Positions 25,386-33,898 of a stretch of 64,000 nucleotides of DNA are shown here, piece by piece. The DNA comes from Stenotrophomonas humi (GTDB lineage: Bacteria; Pseudomonadota; Gammaproteobacteria; Xanthomonadales; Xanthomonadaceae): the NCBI RefSeq assembly GCF_001431415.1, contig NZ_LDJI01000006.1, positions 1-64,000 of the forward strand. The letters run 5' to 3'. How positions within the stretch are numbered: position 1 is the first letter of the stretch; each line of letters begins with the position of its first letter. The notes under the pieces are model-generated. The model worked only from the letters and a program-made list of their open reading frames with translations. It was not told the DNA's origin and searched no databases. A program made the position numbers and the translations under genes.

Positions 25386-26915
25386 ATGAACCACCGGAAT
25401 GCACCCACATTGAAGCGCCGGCCGGTACGTACCGCCGCCTTTGCTGCAGTGGCGACCCTGCTGGTCGGTTTGCCGGTGGTGACCGCCGCGCGTCTGGGGC
25501 CGGCTTCGGCCTCGGTGGTCGAAGGCGACCTGCAGGCACCCTCCTCGTTGCGGGTGCGGCAGACCCGGCCGAACTTCCAGGCACCCACGGCGAGCGCCTG
25601 CAGTGATACGCCGGTGCTGCGCGAAGTGGCTGACCCCAATCCTCAGCAGCAACGGCCTCTGAGTACGAGCCGCAGCCGTCGCTCCAGCATCAAGGACAGC
25701 GACGCGGCAGTGATGGAAATGGTTGCTCCGCCTGTGATGCCAGCGCCTCCGCCGCCTTCGCCGTTGCCTGCCGACTTGTCGATGGTGGTCGAGGGAAAGA
25801 GTTATTCGACAGAGGGCATGCTGCTTCGCACGGAGCCGCTTTCCACGCCACCTGCCAGCGCCCCCATTCGCCAGCAGCAACAAACGCCGGTCACCGCGGG
25901 CATGGTCGATGACAATGCTGACTTCGGCGGTTTCCTGCAGTTCCTGCAGGGGCATGAAGAATCCAAGCGGTTGGGTCGCGACATCAGCGTGCGCCAGCGC
26001 CTGCGCGTGGTGGATGCGCAAGGCCGCCCGGTGCCCGACGCCGAAGTGGCGGTAAGTGCCAGCAACGGCGCGCGGATGTGGGCGCGCACCGATGCCGGTG
26101 GCCAGGTGTGGCTGCACCCCAATGCTTTCGATGACCGTGACTCGGCCAGTTACCAGGTGCAGGTGCGTCGCGGCGGCAGGACGGTGAGCGCGCCGCTGCA
26201 GCGCGGGCAGAAGAACACCCTGCAGGTGGTGATGGCCAATGCCGCACTGCCGACGCGGGCGAAACTGGACCTGGTGTTCATGGTCGACGCCACCGGTTCG
26301 ATGGGCGATGAAATCGACAAGCTGCGCGATTCACTACAGGGCATCGTGCGCGAGATCGGCAAGTTGCCGTCCAACCCGGACATCTGCCTGGGCCTGGTGA
26401 CCTACCGTGATCGTGGTGATGAGTACTTCGTGCGCGGCTGGGACATGACCCACAACGTGGCCGCGTTCCAGCAGGTGCTCGATGGGGTGCAGGCCAATGG
26501 CGGCGGTGACTACCCGGAGGCCATGAACGAAGCGTTCGATCATTCGGTGCAGGCGCTGAACTGGCGCGGCCCGTCTACCACGCGCGTGCTGGTATCGCTG
26601 GCCGACGCGCCGCCGCAGATGGGCTATCCGCAGCCGCGTTACGACCAGACCATGCTGGCCGCACTGGGCAAGGGCATCAAGGTGTTCAGCGTGGCCGCGT
26701 CCGGCCAGGACACCACTGGCGAGATCGTGCAGCGACAGATCGCCCAGTACACCGGCGGGCGTTTCATCTTCCTCACCTACAAGGATGCCGCCGACCCGAG
26801 CAGTGGCCCCGGCAGCGAGACCGTGCACGAGGTGGGCAATTACTCGGTTGATACCCTGGACAAGCTGGTGGTGCGGCTGGTGCGTGAGGAGCTGGCGCAG
26901 TTGCCGAAGAGCTGA
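25386..26915 (+). CDS. Exported von Willebrand factor A domain protein
   Basis: The protein has 509 residues from ATG 25386, with a purine-rich site upstream. A hydrophobic segment (about 18-36) after a basic start suggests a signal peptide or membrane anchor. A low-complexity Pro/Ser/Gln-rich region follows (about 50-180), then a carboxypeptidase-regulatory-like beta fold (about 195-285), then a VWA domain from about 295. The metal-ion-dependent adhesion site reads MVDATGSMGDE. VWA domains mediate metal-dependent protein binding; no partner gene such as a MoxR ATPase is adjacent, so the role is open. An earlier open frame to 25239 overlaps repeat DNA and is not used. Confidence 0.8.
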   Translation: MNHRNAPTLKRRPVRTAAFAAVATLLVGLPVVTAARLGPASASVVEGDLQAPSSLRVRQTRPNFQAPTASACSDTPVLREVADPNPQQQRPLSTSRSRRSSIKDSDAAVMEMVAPPVMPAPPPPSPLPADLSMVVEGKSYSTEGMLLRTEPLSTPPASAPIRQQQQTPVTAGMVDDNADFGGFLQFLQGHEESKRLGRDISVRQRLRVVDAQGRPVPDAEVAVSASNGARMWARTDAGGQVWLHPNAFDDRDSASYQVQVRRGGRTVSAPLQRGQKNTLQVVMANAALPTRAKLDLVFMVDATGSMGDEIDKLRDSLQGIVREIGKLPSNPDICLGLVTYRDRGDEYFVRGWDMTHNVAAFQQVLDGVQANGGGDYPEAMNEAFDHSVQALNWRGPSTTRVLVSLADAPPQMGYPQPRYDQTMLAALGKGIKVFSVAASGQDTTGEIVQRQIAQYTGGRFIFLTYKDAADPSSGPGSETVHEVGNYSVDTLDKLVVRLVREELAQLPKS

Positions 26916-27073
26916 CACGTCACGACGGGTGATTCGAAAACATGGGCGGAAGCCCTGTTCCCTGCGTTGCAGGTGCAGGGAGGGGGCTGGTGGCCGTCTG
27001 CGGATAGCCACTGCCGCTGGCGGGGCAAGGCCCCTGACGCGGTTCCCGCCCGGGTTGTGAGATCGGAGCTGGG

Positions 27074-27883
27074 CTATCTCGGTGGCAACGGGATGCTGTT
27101 GTCCTGCCGGTAGTCGCGGGTCGTTGTTGTCGCGGCATTGCCCGTCACGCGCAGCATCTGCAGCGGCTGGCCATCGAGGCGGAACTCCAGCGCCGACTGC
27201 AGTCGGTCCAGGGCCTGCACCTGCGTGCACAACGCCTGCGCATGCTGCTCCAGGGCATGGGCGCGGTGCTGTAGACGCTGCTCCAGTTCGGCGTCGAGTT
27301 TGTCTGCGCGCGCATCCAGTTTGTCCCCGCCGCCGGAAAACACCGCCCACAGCATGCTGCGTGCGATGGAGCCGCTCAGGGTTTCGGCTGCATCCTGGAC
27401 CCGGGCTTCGAAGCCTTCATTGAACAGGTCCTGATCCCAGCGGCCGCGGCCGATGGTCTGCTCGACAAAGCGTTCGGCCTCCTTGCGCAGCTTGCGGACC
27501 TTGCGTGAGTTGGCGTTGCCGGTCAGGCCTTCGTAAACGGAGTCCAGCGTATCGAAGCTGATGCCCACCGATTCGTTGGCGATGCCGGTGACTGCCGGCA
27601 TCAGCTGGCGCACGCCATCCTCCAGTGCGCGCAGACGCTGCGCATCCGCGGCCGACACGGTCTGCATCTGGTCGTCGATGCTCAGCTGGCCATCGTGGAA
27701 CACGATCTCGCGCATCGGCAGCACATCGCGCCGCAACCAGATGCCGCCGCCGTCGACCAGCACGTTGTAGTCGGTGGACACGCCGCATTGGTCTGCGGAC
27801 AGATCCGGCGTCCTGGCGGGGCCGGCGTGTACCACCAGTGGTAGCAGCAGGGCCAGCAAAGTGGTGATGGGCAGCAGGCGCAT
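27074..27883 (-). CDS. YggN-like DUF2884 secreted protein
   Basis: The protein has 269 residues from ATG 27883, with a signal peptide (MRLLPITTLLALLLPLVVHAGPA). The mature part begins with a cysteine-containing segment and LVDGGGIWLRR, followed by long helical stretches (EDGVRQLMPAV, RKLRKEAERFVEQ, and a predicted coiled coil KLDARADKLDAELEQRLQHRAHALEQHAQ). This order fits the periplasmic DUF2884/YggN family, whose function is not known. A start at 27958 would precede the signal peptide with unrelated residues. It converges on the VWA gene. About 250 bp of promoter DNA for nrdA lies on its other side, with a small hairpin (CCTTG-CGCCG-CAAGG, 28091-28105). Confidence 0.75.
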   Translation of the reverse strand: MRLLPITTLLALLLPLVVHAGPARTPDLSADQCGVSTDYNVLVDGGGIWLRRDVLPMREIVFHDGQLSIDDQMQTVSAADAQRLRALEDGVRQLMPAVTGIANESVGISFDTLDSVYEGLTGNANSRKVRKLRKEAERFVEQTIGRGRWDQDLFNEGFEARVQDAAETLSGSIARSMLWAVFSGGGDKLDARADKLDAELEQRLQHRAHALEQHAQALCTQVQALDRLQSALEFRLDGQPLQMLRVTGNAATTTTRDYRQDNSIPLPPR

Positions 27884-28132
27884 GGCGGTGATCGGCTCAA
27901 CACAAGGATGCGGCCAGCTTGGCGGTCGGCGGCAGCAGTGGCGCCGGCCGGAAGTCACCCTCGAAATTTCATCAGAAATTTACGTCATAAAGACGAGTGG
28001 TTTCCCTACAAAAAAAGTCTCCAAACCGCTTGACTGCGCAGTCCGTTCGGGCAGGCGCCGGCGCGCCGAACCGGCCTTGAAAGGCATAAGCCTTGCGCCG
28101 CAAGGCCTGACGAAAATTCACCACATTTCGTG

Positions 28133-28161
28133 TTGACCGTGTCATCTACCCCCACTATCTT
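28133..28161 (+). promoter_or_regulatory. Sigma-70-type promoter of the nrdAB riboswitch transcript
   Basis: TTGACC (28133-28138) and TATCTT (28156-28161) are separated by exactly 17 bp. Transcription would begin at about 28168, where the riboswitch aptamer begins. Confidence 0.7.
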
Positions 28162-28167
28162 GTGGCT

Positions 28168-28360
28168 CGTCGGTTCTGGTGGGTTTGCGCTCACCGGATT
28201 GAAAGGGAAGCTGGTGACGCCTTGACAGGCTATTCCAGCACTGCCCCGCAGCGGTAAATGGGAACGACCCCGTCAATGCACTGAGGCTCAGACCTTGGGA
28301 AGCGACGGAGTAGGAGAAGGCCCCCGCCTTCATGCCCATGAGTCCGAAGACCTGCCGACA
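28168..28360 (+). promoter_or_regulatory. Cobalamin (B12) riboswitch upstream of nrdA
   Basis: The aptamer core is recognisable: a P2-P3 region with GGGAAGCTGGTG, the central CTGCCCCGCAGCGGTAAA (from 28240), GGGAAGCGACGG, and a B12 box agtccgaagacctgcc (28341-28356). The same core is found upstream of metE here. The box matches the conserved AGYC-ACCTGCC pattern. A hairpin-rich stretch follows up to the GTG start of nrdA, as expected for a translational or transcriptional switch. By family knowledge, adenosylcobalamin would turn the downstream class Ia reductase off. Confidence 0.88.
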
Positions 28361-28566
28361 GCCGCGCGAAGCACACCGCGCGGTGCCGGCTGCGGTGTCT
28401 TCGAGGGGAAGATGGCTGGCGACGTGGTGCCGTTGACGCCGACCGATGGTCGGGTGCGTCGCGGTTGCTGCGACGCCGTCCTTCCATGCTCCTGATCCCG
28501 CCACCGGCCCCGGTTTCCTGCGAGGGCAGGGGCTTGCGTGCACCACGCCATGAAGGACACACCGTC

Positions 28567-30951
28567 GTGACCACTTCCGCTACTGAAGTCGCCCCGGCCG
28601 AGGCCGGCTTTGAACTGACCCCGCCGCCCACCGCTACCGCCATGAGCGTGACCAAGCGCAATGGCAATACCGAGCCGGTGGACCTGAACAAGATCGTCCG
28701 CGCCATCCAGCGTTGCTGCGAGGGCCTGCATTCGGTCGACCCGATGCGCGTGGCCACCCGTACCATCTCCGGCCTGTACAACGGCGCCACCACCCAGGAA
28801 CTGGACGAGCTGTCCATCCGCACCGCCGCGCTGCTGATCGGTGAAGAACCCGAGTACGGCCGCCTGGCCGCGCGCCTGCTGGCCAACTTCATCGCCAAGG
28901 AAGTATCCGGCCAGGAAATCCATGCGTTCTCGCAGTCGGTGGGGCGTGGCCACGAAGTGGGCCTGATCAACGACCGCCTGCTCAACTTCGTGCAGATCAA
29001 CGCGCGCAAGCTCAACGACGCCATCGACCCGACGTTCGACCTGAATTTCGATTACTTCGGCCTGCGCACGCTGTACGACCGTTACCTGCTGCGCCACCCG
29101 CATACGCGCAAGGTCATCGAGAATCCGCAGCAGTTCTTCCTGCGCATCGCCAGCGCACTGAGCGAAGACGTGCCTGAAGCCCTGGCGCTGTACCAGCGGC
29201 TGGGCAGCCTGGACTACCTGCCGTCCAGCCCGACCCTGTTCAACGCCGGCACCAGCCATGAGCAGCTGTCCTCGTGCTTCCTGCTCGACTCGCCGCAGGA
29301 TTCGCTCGAATCCATCTATGCCAAGTACGGCGACATCGCGCAGCTGTCCAAGTTCAGCGGCGGCATCGGCGTGAGCTACACCCGCGTGCGTTCGCGCGGT
29401 TCGCTGATCAAGTCCACCAACGGCCACTCCAACGGCATCGTGCCGTGGCTGAAGACGCTGGATTCCTCGGTGGCCGCGGTCAACCAGGGTGGCAAGCGCA
29501 AGGGCGCGGCCTGCGTCTACCTGGAAACCTGGCACGCCGACATCGAGGACTTCCTCGAACTGCGCGACAACGCCGGTGACGACTCGCGTCGTACCCACAA
29601 CCTCAATCTGGCCAACTGGGTGCCGGACCTGTTCATGCAGCGCGTGGAGACCGACCAGGAATGGTCGCTGTTCGATCCGCGCGTGGTGCCGGAATTCACC
29701 GATCTGTACGGCCCGGCATTCGAGCAGGCCTATGTGCAGGCCGAAGCCCAGGGCAAGGCATCGCGCACCATCAGCGCACGCAAGCTGTACGGCCGCATGA
29801 TGCGCACGTTGGCCGAGACCGGCAACGGTTGGATGACCTTCAAGGACAAGTGCAACCTGGCCAGCAACCAGACGCTGCGCCCGGGCAACGTGATCCACCT
29901 GTCCAACCTGTGCACCGAGATCCTGGAAGTCTGCTCCAACGACGAAACCGCAGTGTGCAACCTGGGCTCGATCAACCTGGGCAACCACTTCGACGAGCAC
30001 GGTGATTTCGATTTCGACAAGCTGGCAGAGACCGTGCGCCTTGCCGTGCGCCAGCTCGACCGTGTCATCGACCTGAACTTCTACCCGATTGAAACCGCAC
30101 GTCGCGGCAACCTGCGCTGGCGCCCGGTCGGCCTGGGCTGCATGGGCCTGCAGGACGTGTTCTTCCGCAAGCGCCTGCCGTTCGATTCGGCCGAAGCGCG
30201 CGCGCTGTCGAAGAAGATCGCCGAAACGATCTACTTCCACGCACTGGAAACCTCATGCGAGCTGGCCACCGAACGCGGCAGGCACCCCTCGTTCAGCGAC
30301 ACCCGCGCGGCCCACGGTGAACTGCAGTTCGACGCCTGGAACGTGGTGCCGGAAGACACCGCGCGCTGGGACGCACTGCGCGAGCGCATCAAGCAGCACG
30401 GCCTGCGCAACTCGCTGATGATCGCCATCGCACCGACCGCGACCATCGCTTCGATCGCCGGCTGCTACGAGTGCGTGGAGCCGCAGGTGTCCAACCTGTT
30501 CAAGCGCGAGACGCTGTCCGGTGACTTCCTGCAGATCAACCGCCACCTGGTCGGCGAGCTGAAGCAGCTGGGCATGTGGACGGCGGAAGTCCGTGACGCG
30601 ATCAAGCTGGCTGATGGTTCGATCCAGAACGTGCTGCAGATTCCCGAAGCGCTGCGTCACATCTATCGCACCGCATGGGAGCTGCCGATGCGTTCGCTGA
30701 TCGACATGGCCGCCGAGCGTGGTGCCTTCATCGACCAGTCGGCCTCGCTCAACCTGTTCATGGAAAGCCCGAACATCGGCGCGATGTCCTCCATGTACAT
30801 GTACGCCTGGAAGCAGGGCGTAAAGACCACTTACTACCTGCGCTCGCGCCCGGCCACCAAGATCGCCAAGACCACGGTCAGCAGCTACACCCCGGTGGAA
30901 GCGGTGGCCTGCTCGCTGGAAAACCCGGAAGCCTGCGAGGCCTGCCAGTAA
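28567..30951 (+). CDS. nrdA: Class Ia ribonucleoside-diphosphate reductase, alpha subunit
   Basis: The large subunit of aerobic ribonucleotide reductase, 794 residues from GTG 28567, preceded by GAAGGA. An ATP-cone (about 27-115, beginning MSVTKRNGNTEPVDLNKIV) gives allosteric control. The ten-stranded barrel carries NLCTE with the catalytic cysteine at about 449 and glutamate at 451, and a partner cysteine in SSCFLLD. The C-terminus ends in a redox cysteine pair (EACEACQ). The frame is open for 34 more codons upstream, but that part overlaps the riboswitch expression platform; ATG 28642 would cut into the cone. nrdB follows after a repeat-filled 217-bp gap. Confidence 0.95.
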   Translation: MTTSATEVAPAEAGFELTPPPTATAMSVTKRNGNTEPVDLNKIVRAIQRCCEGLHSVDPMRVATRTISGLYNGATTQELDELSIRTAALLIGEEPEYGRLAARLLANFIAKEVSGQEIHAFSQSVGRGHEVGLINDRLLNFVQINARKLNDAIDPTFDLNFDYFGLRTLYDRYLLRHPHTRKVIENPQQFFLRIASALSEDVPEALALYQRLGSLDYLPSSPTLFNAGTSHEQLSSCFLLDSPQDSLESIYAKYGDIAQLSKFSGGIGVSYTRVRSRGSLIKSTNGHSNGIVPWLKTLDSSVAAVNQGGKRKGAACVYLETWHADIEDFLELRDNAGDDSRRTHNLNLANWVPDLFMQRVETDQEWSLFDPRVVPEFTDLYGPAFEQAYVQAEAQGKASRTISARKLYGRMMRTLAETGNGWMTFKDKCNLASNQTLRPGNVIHLSNLCTEILEVCSNDETAVCNLGSINLGNHFDEHGDFDFDKLAETVRLAVRQLDRVIDLNFYPIETARRGNLRWRPVGLGCMGLQDVFFRKRLPFDSAEARALSKKIAETIYFHALETSCELATERGRHPSFSDTRAAHGELQFDAWNVVPEDTARWDALRERIKQHGLRNSLMIAIAPTATIASIAGCYECVEPQVSNLFKRETLSGDFLQINRHLVGELKQLGMWTAEVRDAIKLADGSIQNVLQIPEALRHIYRTAWELPMRSLIDMAAERGAFIDQSASLNLFMESPNIGAMSSMYMYAWKQGVKTTYYLRSRPATKIAKTTVSSYTPVEAVACSLENPEACEACQ

Positions 30952-30958
30952 CGCTTGA

Positions 30959-31152
30959 AGCCCCTCTCCCGTTCGCGGGGTGAGAGGGGCCATTTTGCGA
31001 ACCACCGGTTCGCGGCCCATCGAACGCCCTTGCGCTAGCGCAGGGGCCGGGGTGCGAAGCGGGGGTTGGGGTGAAGGCGCTTTGGTAAGCAAGCGCCGCC
31101 CCGCCACCCCTCATACGGCGCTACGCGCCACCTTCTCCCGGCGGGAGAAGGG
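30959..31152. repeat. Cluster of palindromic repeats between nrdA and nrdB
   Basis: Two elements: cccctctcccgttcgcgggg-tgagagggg at 30961-30990, and cccctcatacggcgctacgcgccacc-ttctcccggcgggagaa at 31117-31149. The second ends just before the nrdB ribosome binding site. The cluster may modulate nrdA to nrdB expression. Confidence 0.75.
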
Positions 31153-31168
31153 AAAAGGAGATTTGCCG

Positions 31169-32188
31169 ATGTCTACAAAACCCACCCAGATGCTGCTCGA
31201 TCCCGGTTTCGAGCTGACGCTGCGGCCGATGCGTTACCCGGATTTCTACGAGATGTACCGCAACGCGATCAAGAACAGCTGGACCGTCGATGAGATCAAC
31301 TTCCAGATCGACATCACCGACCTGCACCAGAAGATGACGCCGGCCGACCGCCACCTCATCCATCGTCTGGTGGCGTTCTTCGCCACCGGTGATTCCATCG
31401 TCTCCAACAACCTGGTGCTGAATCTGTACCAGCACCTCAATGCGCCGGAAGCGCGCATGTACCTGTCGCGCCAGCTGTACGAAGAGGCGCTGCACGTGCA
31501 GTTCTACCTGACGTTGCTGGACAACTACCTGCCGGACCCGGAAGAGCGCTTCAAGGCATTTGCCGCGGTGGAGAACATCGACTCGATCAAGAAGAAGGCG
31601 GATTTCTGCTTCAAGTGGATCGACTCGCTGCAGGGCATCACCCGCATCGAAACGCGCGAGCAGCGTCGCCAGTTCCTGCTCAACCAGATCTGCTTCGCCG
31701 CGTGCATCGAAGGCCTGTTCTTCTTTGCCGCGTTTGCCTACGTGTACTACTACCGTTCGCGTGGTCTGCTGCCGGGTCTGGCCTCGGGCACCAACTGGGT
31801 GTTCCGCGACGAAAGCTGCCACATGGATTTCGCCTTCGAATGCGTGCGTACCATCCGCGCCGAGGAGCCGGACCTGTTCGACGCCAGGATGGAGCAGGAG
31901 GTCTACGACATGCTGGCTGAAGCGATCGAGTGCGAAGTGCAGTTCGCCGAGGACGTGCTGTCCGGCGGCGTGGCCGGCATTTCCACCCGTGACATGCGCG
32001 AGTACCTGCAGCACTGTGCCGACAACCATTTCGTCAAGCTGGGCATGGCGAAGAAGTACAACGTGCGCAACCCGTTGCCGTTCATGGAGCTGCAGGACGT
32101 GCAGGAGCTCACCAACTTCTTCGAGCGCCGCGTCTCGGCCTACCAGGTGGGCGTCCAGGGCGAAGTATCGTTCGACATGGCGTTCTAA
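31169..32188 (+). CDS. nrdB: Class Ia ribonucleoside-diphosphate reductase, beta subunit
   Basis: The radical-generating small subunit, 339 residues from ATG 31169 after a perfect AAAAGGAG site. Iron ligands are visible as Asp75 (TGDSIVS), Glu106 and His109 (YEEALHVQFY), and later ECEVQFAED and SCHMDF. Tyr113 lies four residues after His109, exactly as Tyr122 does in E. coli, so this is a tyrosyl-radical class Ia enzyme and not a radical-free class Ic form. It is in the same direction as nrdA. No nrdX-type ferredoxin follows; the downstream 350 bp holds two short repeats. Confidence 0.95.
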   Translation: MSTKPTQMLLDPGFELTLRPMRYPDFYEMYRNAIKNSWTVDEINFQIDITDLHQKMTPADRHLIHRLVAFFATGDSIVSNNLVLNLYQHLNAPEARMYLSRQLYEEALHVQFYLTLLDNYLPDPEERFKAFAAVENIDSIKKKADFCFKWIDSLQGITRIETREQRRQFLLNQICFAACIEGLFFFAAFAYVYYYRSRGLLPGLASGTNWVFRDESCHMDFAFECVRTIRAEEPDLFDARMEQEVYDMLAEAIECEVQFAEDVLSGGVAGISTRDMREYLQHCADNHFVKLGMAKKYNVRNPLPFMELQDVQELTNFFERRVSAYQVGVQGEVSFDMAF

Positions 32189-32204
32189 GCGGTCTGTTGG
32201 AGGG

Positions 32205-32234
32205 CTGTTGCAGGAGCGGCCTTGGCCGCGAAGC
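32205..32234. repeat. 30-bp dyad repeat, copy A
   Basis: Reads ctgttgcaggagcggccttggccgcgaagc in two halves around the dyad GCGGCCTTGGCCGC. A second copy with one clear base change lies 197 bp away. The gap from the nrdB stop (32188) to the thioesterase start (32547) contains these two copies and no gene. Confidence 0.7.
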
Positions 32235-32401
32235 AGACAGTCGCTCGGTTGCGACAAAACCAGCAATTGCATGCCCCAACGCCTCGATGCGAAAGCCTCG
32301 GGGCGTTGTTGTTCCTGAGCGGCCATGCCGGTCGTGTCCTGGAGGATCGCCAGCTTCACGCGTGAAGGCGCTCCTCGGCGATGACTTCAGGCCGTGGCTG
32401 C

Positions 32402-32431
32402 CTGTTGCAGGAGCGACCTTGGCCGCGAAGC
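32402..32431. repeat. 30-bp dyad repeat, copy B
   Basis: Same element as at 32205 with A for G in the dyad (gagcgaccttggccgc). Similar elements are common between genes in Stenotrophomonas and Pseudomonas; here the two copies are in direct orientation. Confidence 0.7.
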
Positions 32432-32546
32432 CGGCGGTATCCGGCCAGCGTTATCCACACAGCACTGGCGCCTCATCACCCCGCATACACCGGCTGCACA
32501 GGAAGCCGGGCGTATCATCGGCACTCATCTGAAAGCCGGTATCGCC

Positions 32547-32951
32547 ATGACCCCCATTCCCGAAACCAATCCGCCTACCGAAGTCCGCATGGCCGAGATC
32601 GTGTTTCCCAACCACACCAACCACATGGGCACGCTGTTCGGTGGGCAGGCATTGGCATGGATGGACAAGGCGGCATTCCTGGCCGCCGCACGCTATTCAC
32701 GCCGCACGGTGGTGACCGCGCGTTCGGATCAGGTGGATTTCAAGTTGCCGATCCGTGTCGGGCAGATGGTGGAAACCATTGGCCGCGTGGTGCGGGTGGG
32801 GCGCAGCTCGATGACCGTGGAAGTGGAACTGGTGACCGAAGACCTGCATTCCGGTGAGCGCAAGCTGTGCACCAAAGGCACCTTCGTGATGATCGCGCTG
32901 GATGCCGAAGGCCAGCCGACCACCGTGCCGGCACTGCCGCGGCAGGACTGA
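32547..32951 (+). CDS. Hotdog-fold acyl-CoA thioesterase (YciA-like)
   Basis: A protein of 134 residues from ATG 32547. The hotdog signature NHMGTLFGGQALAWMDKAAFLAA (residues 25-47) contains the catalytic-type Asp of YciA/BACH thioesterases, which hydrolyse acyl-CoAs in the cytoplasm. The second hallmark strand is SDQVDFKLPIRVGQMVE. The length equals E. coli YciA. A longer frame starting at 32394 lies within repeat DNA and is rejected. The sirtuin gene starts 11 bp after the stop, so the pair may be one transcript. Confidence 0.88.
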   Translation: MTPIPETNPPTEVRMAEIVFPNHTNHMGTLFGGQALAWMDKAAFLAAARYSRRTVVTARSDQVDFKLPIRVGQMVETIGRVVRVGRSSMTVEVELVTEDLHSGERKLCTKGTFVMIALDAEGQPTTVPALPRQD

Positions 32952-32962
32952 AGCACCCGCCG

Positions 32963-33826
32963 ATGAGCACGTCCTGGTCAGCTTCCATCGAGCGCCTGTC
33001 GCCAGCGGTGATCACCGAGCTGCCGGAATTCATCGCCCGGCACCGACGCTTGTTCGTGGTGACCGGCGCCGGTTGCAGTACGGATTCCGGCATACCCGAC
33101 TACCGCGATGCCGACGGACAGTGGAAGCGCACGCCGCCGGTTACCTATCAGGCATTCATGGGCGAGCACGCCACTCGGCAGCGCTACTGGGCGCGTAGCC
33201 TGGTGGGCTGGTCGACGTTCGGCCGCGCCCAGCCCAACACCACGCACCATGCGTTGGCGGCACTGGAAGCCGACGGCCGCATCGAACTGCTGCTCACCCA
33301 GAACGTGGACTGCCTGCACCAACGTGCGGGCAGTCAGACCGTGATCGACCTGCATGGACGCCTGGACCAGGTGCGCTGCATGGGCTGCGACGCGCGTTCT
33401 TCGCGTGAGCTGCTGCAACAGCGCCTGCTCGACGCCAACCCGGGCTGGGGCGCGCTGGATGCGGGCATCGCCCCGGACGGCGATGCCGACCTTGAAACGG
33501 ACTTTTCCAGTTTCCAGGTGCCCGCTTGCACTCAGTGCGGCGACATCCTCAAACCCGACGTGGTGTTCTTCGGCGAAAACGTGCCGCGTGAGCGGGTGGC
33601 AGCGGTGCATGCGCACCTGCAGCGCGCCGATGCGGTGCTGGTGGTGGGGTCGTCCTTGATGGTCTATTCCGGGTTCCGCTTTGTCGATACGGCGGCCAAG
33701 GCCGGCCTGCCGGTGGCGGCAGTGAATCTGGGGCGGACACGCGCCGATGCATTGCTGTCACTGAAGGTTGAAATGCCCTGCGCGCAGGCGCTGGCGTTCC
33801 TGCTCGACGGCACCAAGACGCAGTGA
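32963..33826 (+). CDS. Sir2-family NAD-dependent protein deacylase
   Basis: A sirtuin of 287 residues from ATG 32963. It has GAGCSTDSGIPDYRD (about 36-50), TQNVDCLHQRAG, the catalytic His in DLHGRL, and two Cys pairs for zinc (CMGC and CTQC). The order and the extra loop between the pairs fit class II (SIRT4-like) sirtuins, which are often lipoamidases or deacylases. It uses NAD and works in the cytoplasm. It lies 11 bp after the thioesterase gene, which is compatible with a role in acyl-CoA-linked lysine acylation control; that link is inference. Confidence 0.9.
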   Translation: MSTSWSASIERLSPAVITELPEFIARHRRLFVVTGAGCSTDSGIPDYRDADGQWKRTPPVTYQAFMGEHATRQRYWARSLVGWSTFGRAQPNTTHHALAALEADGRIELLLTQNVDCLHQRAGSQTVIDLHGRLDQVRCMGCDARSSRELLQQRLLDANPGWGALDAGIAPDGDADLETDFSSFQVPACTQCGDILKPDVVFFGENVPRERVAAVHAHLQRADAVLVVGSSLMVYSGFRFVDTAAKAGLPVAAVNLGRTRADALLSLKVEMPCAQALAFLLDGTKTQ

Positions 33827-33898
33827 TCCACCACGCCGGTTGAATCGGCGCGGGCAGAGGCGTCGAATGGGCGCATCCACTTTTCCGGATCACCCCAC

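Noticed and set aside
28120..28161. Possible NrdR boxes (CCAC-N6-GTGG-type dyads) at the nrdA promoter
   Set aside because: Arm spacing differs from the known 16-bp NrdR box, so I do not claim the site.
28330..30240. Open frame of 636 codons antisense to nrdA
   Set aside because: No domain, and nrdA is certain on the other strand; GC-rich DNA gives such shadows.
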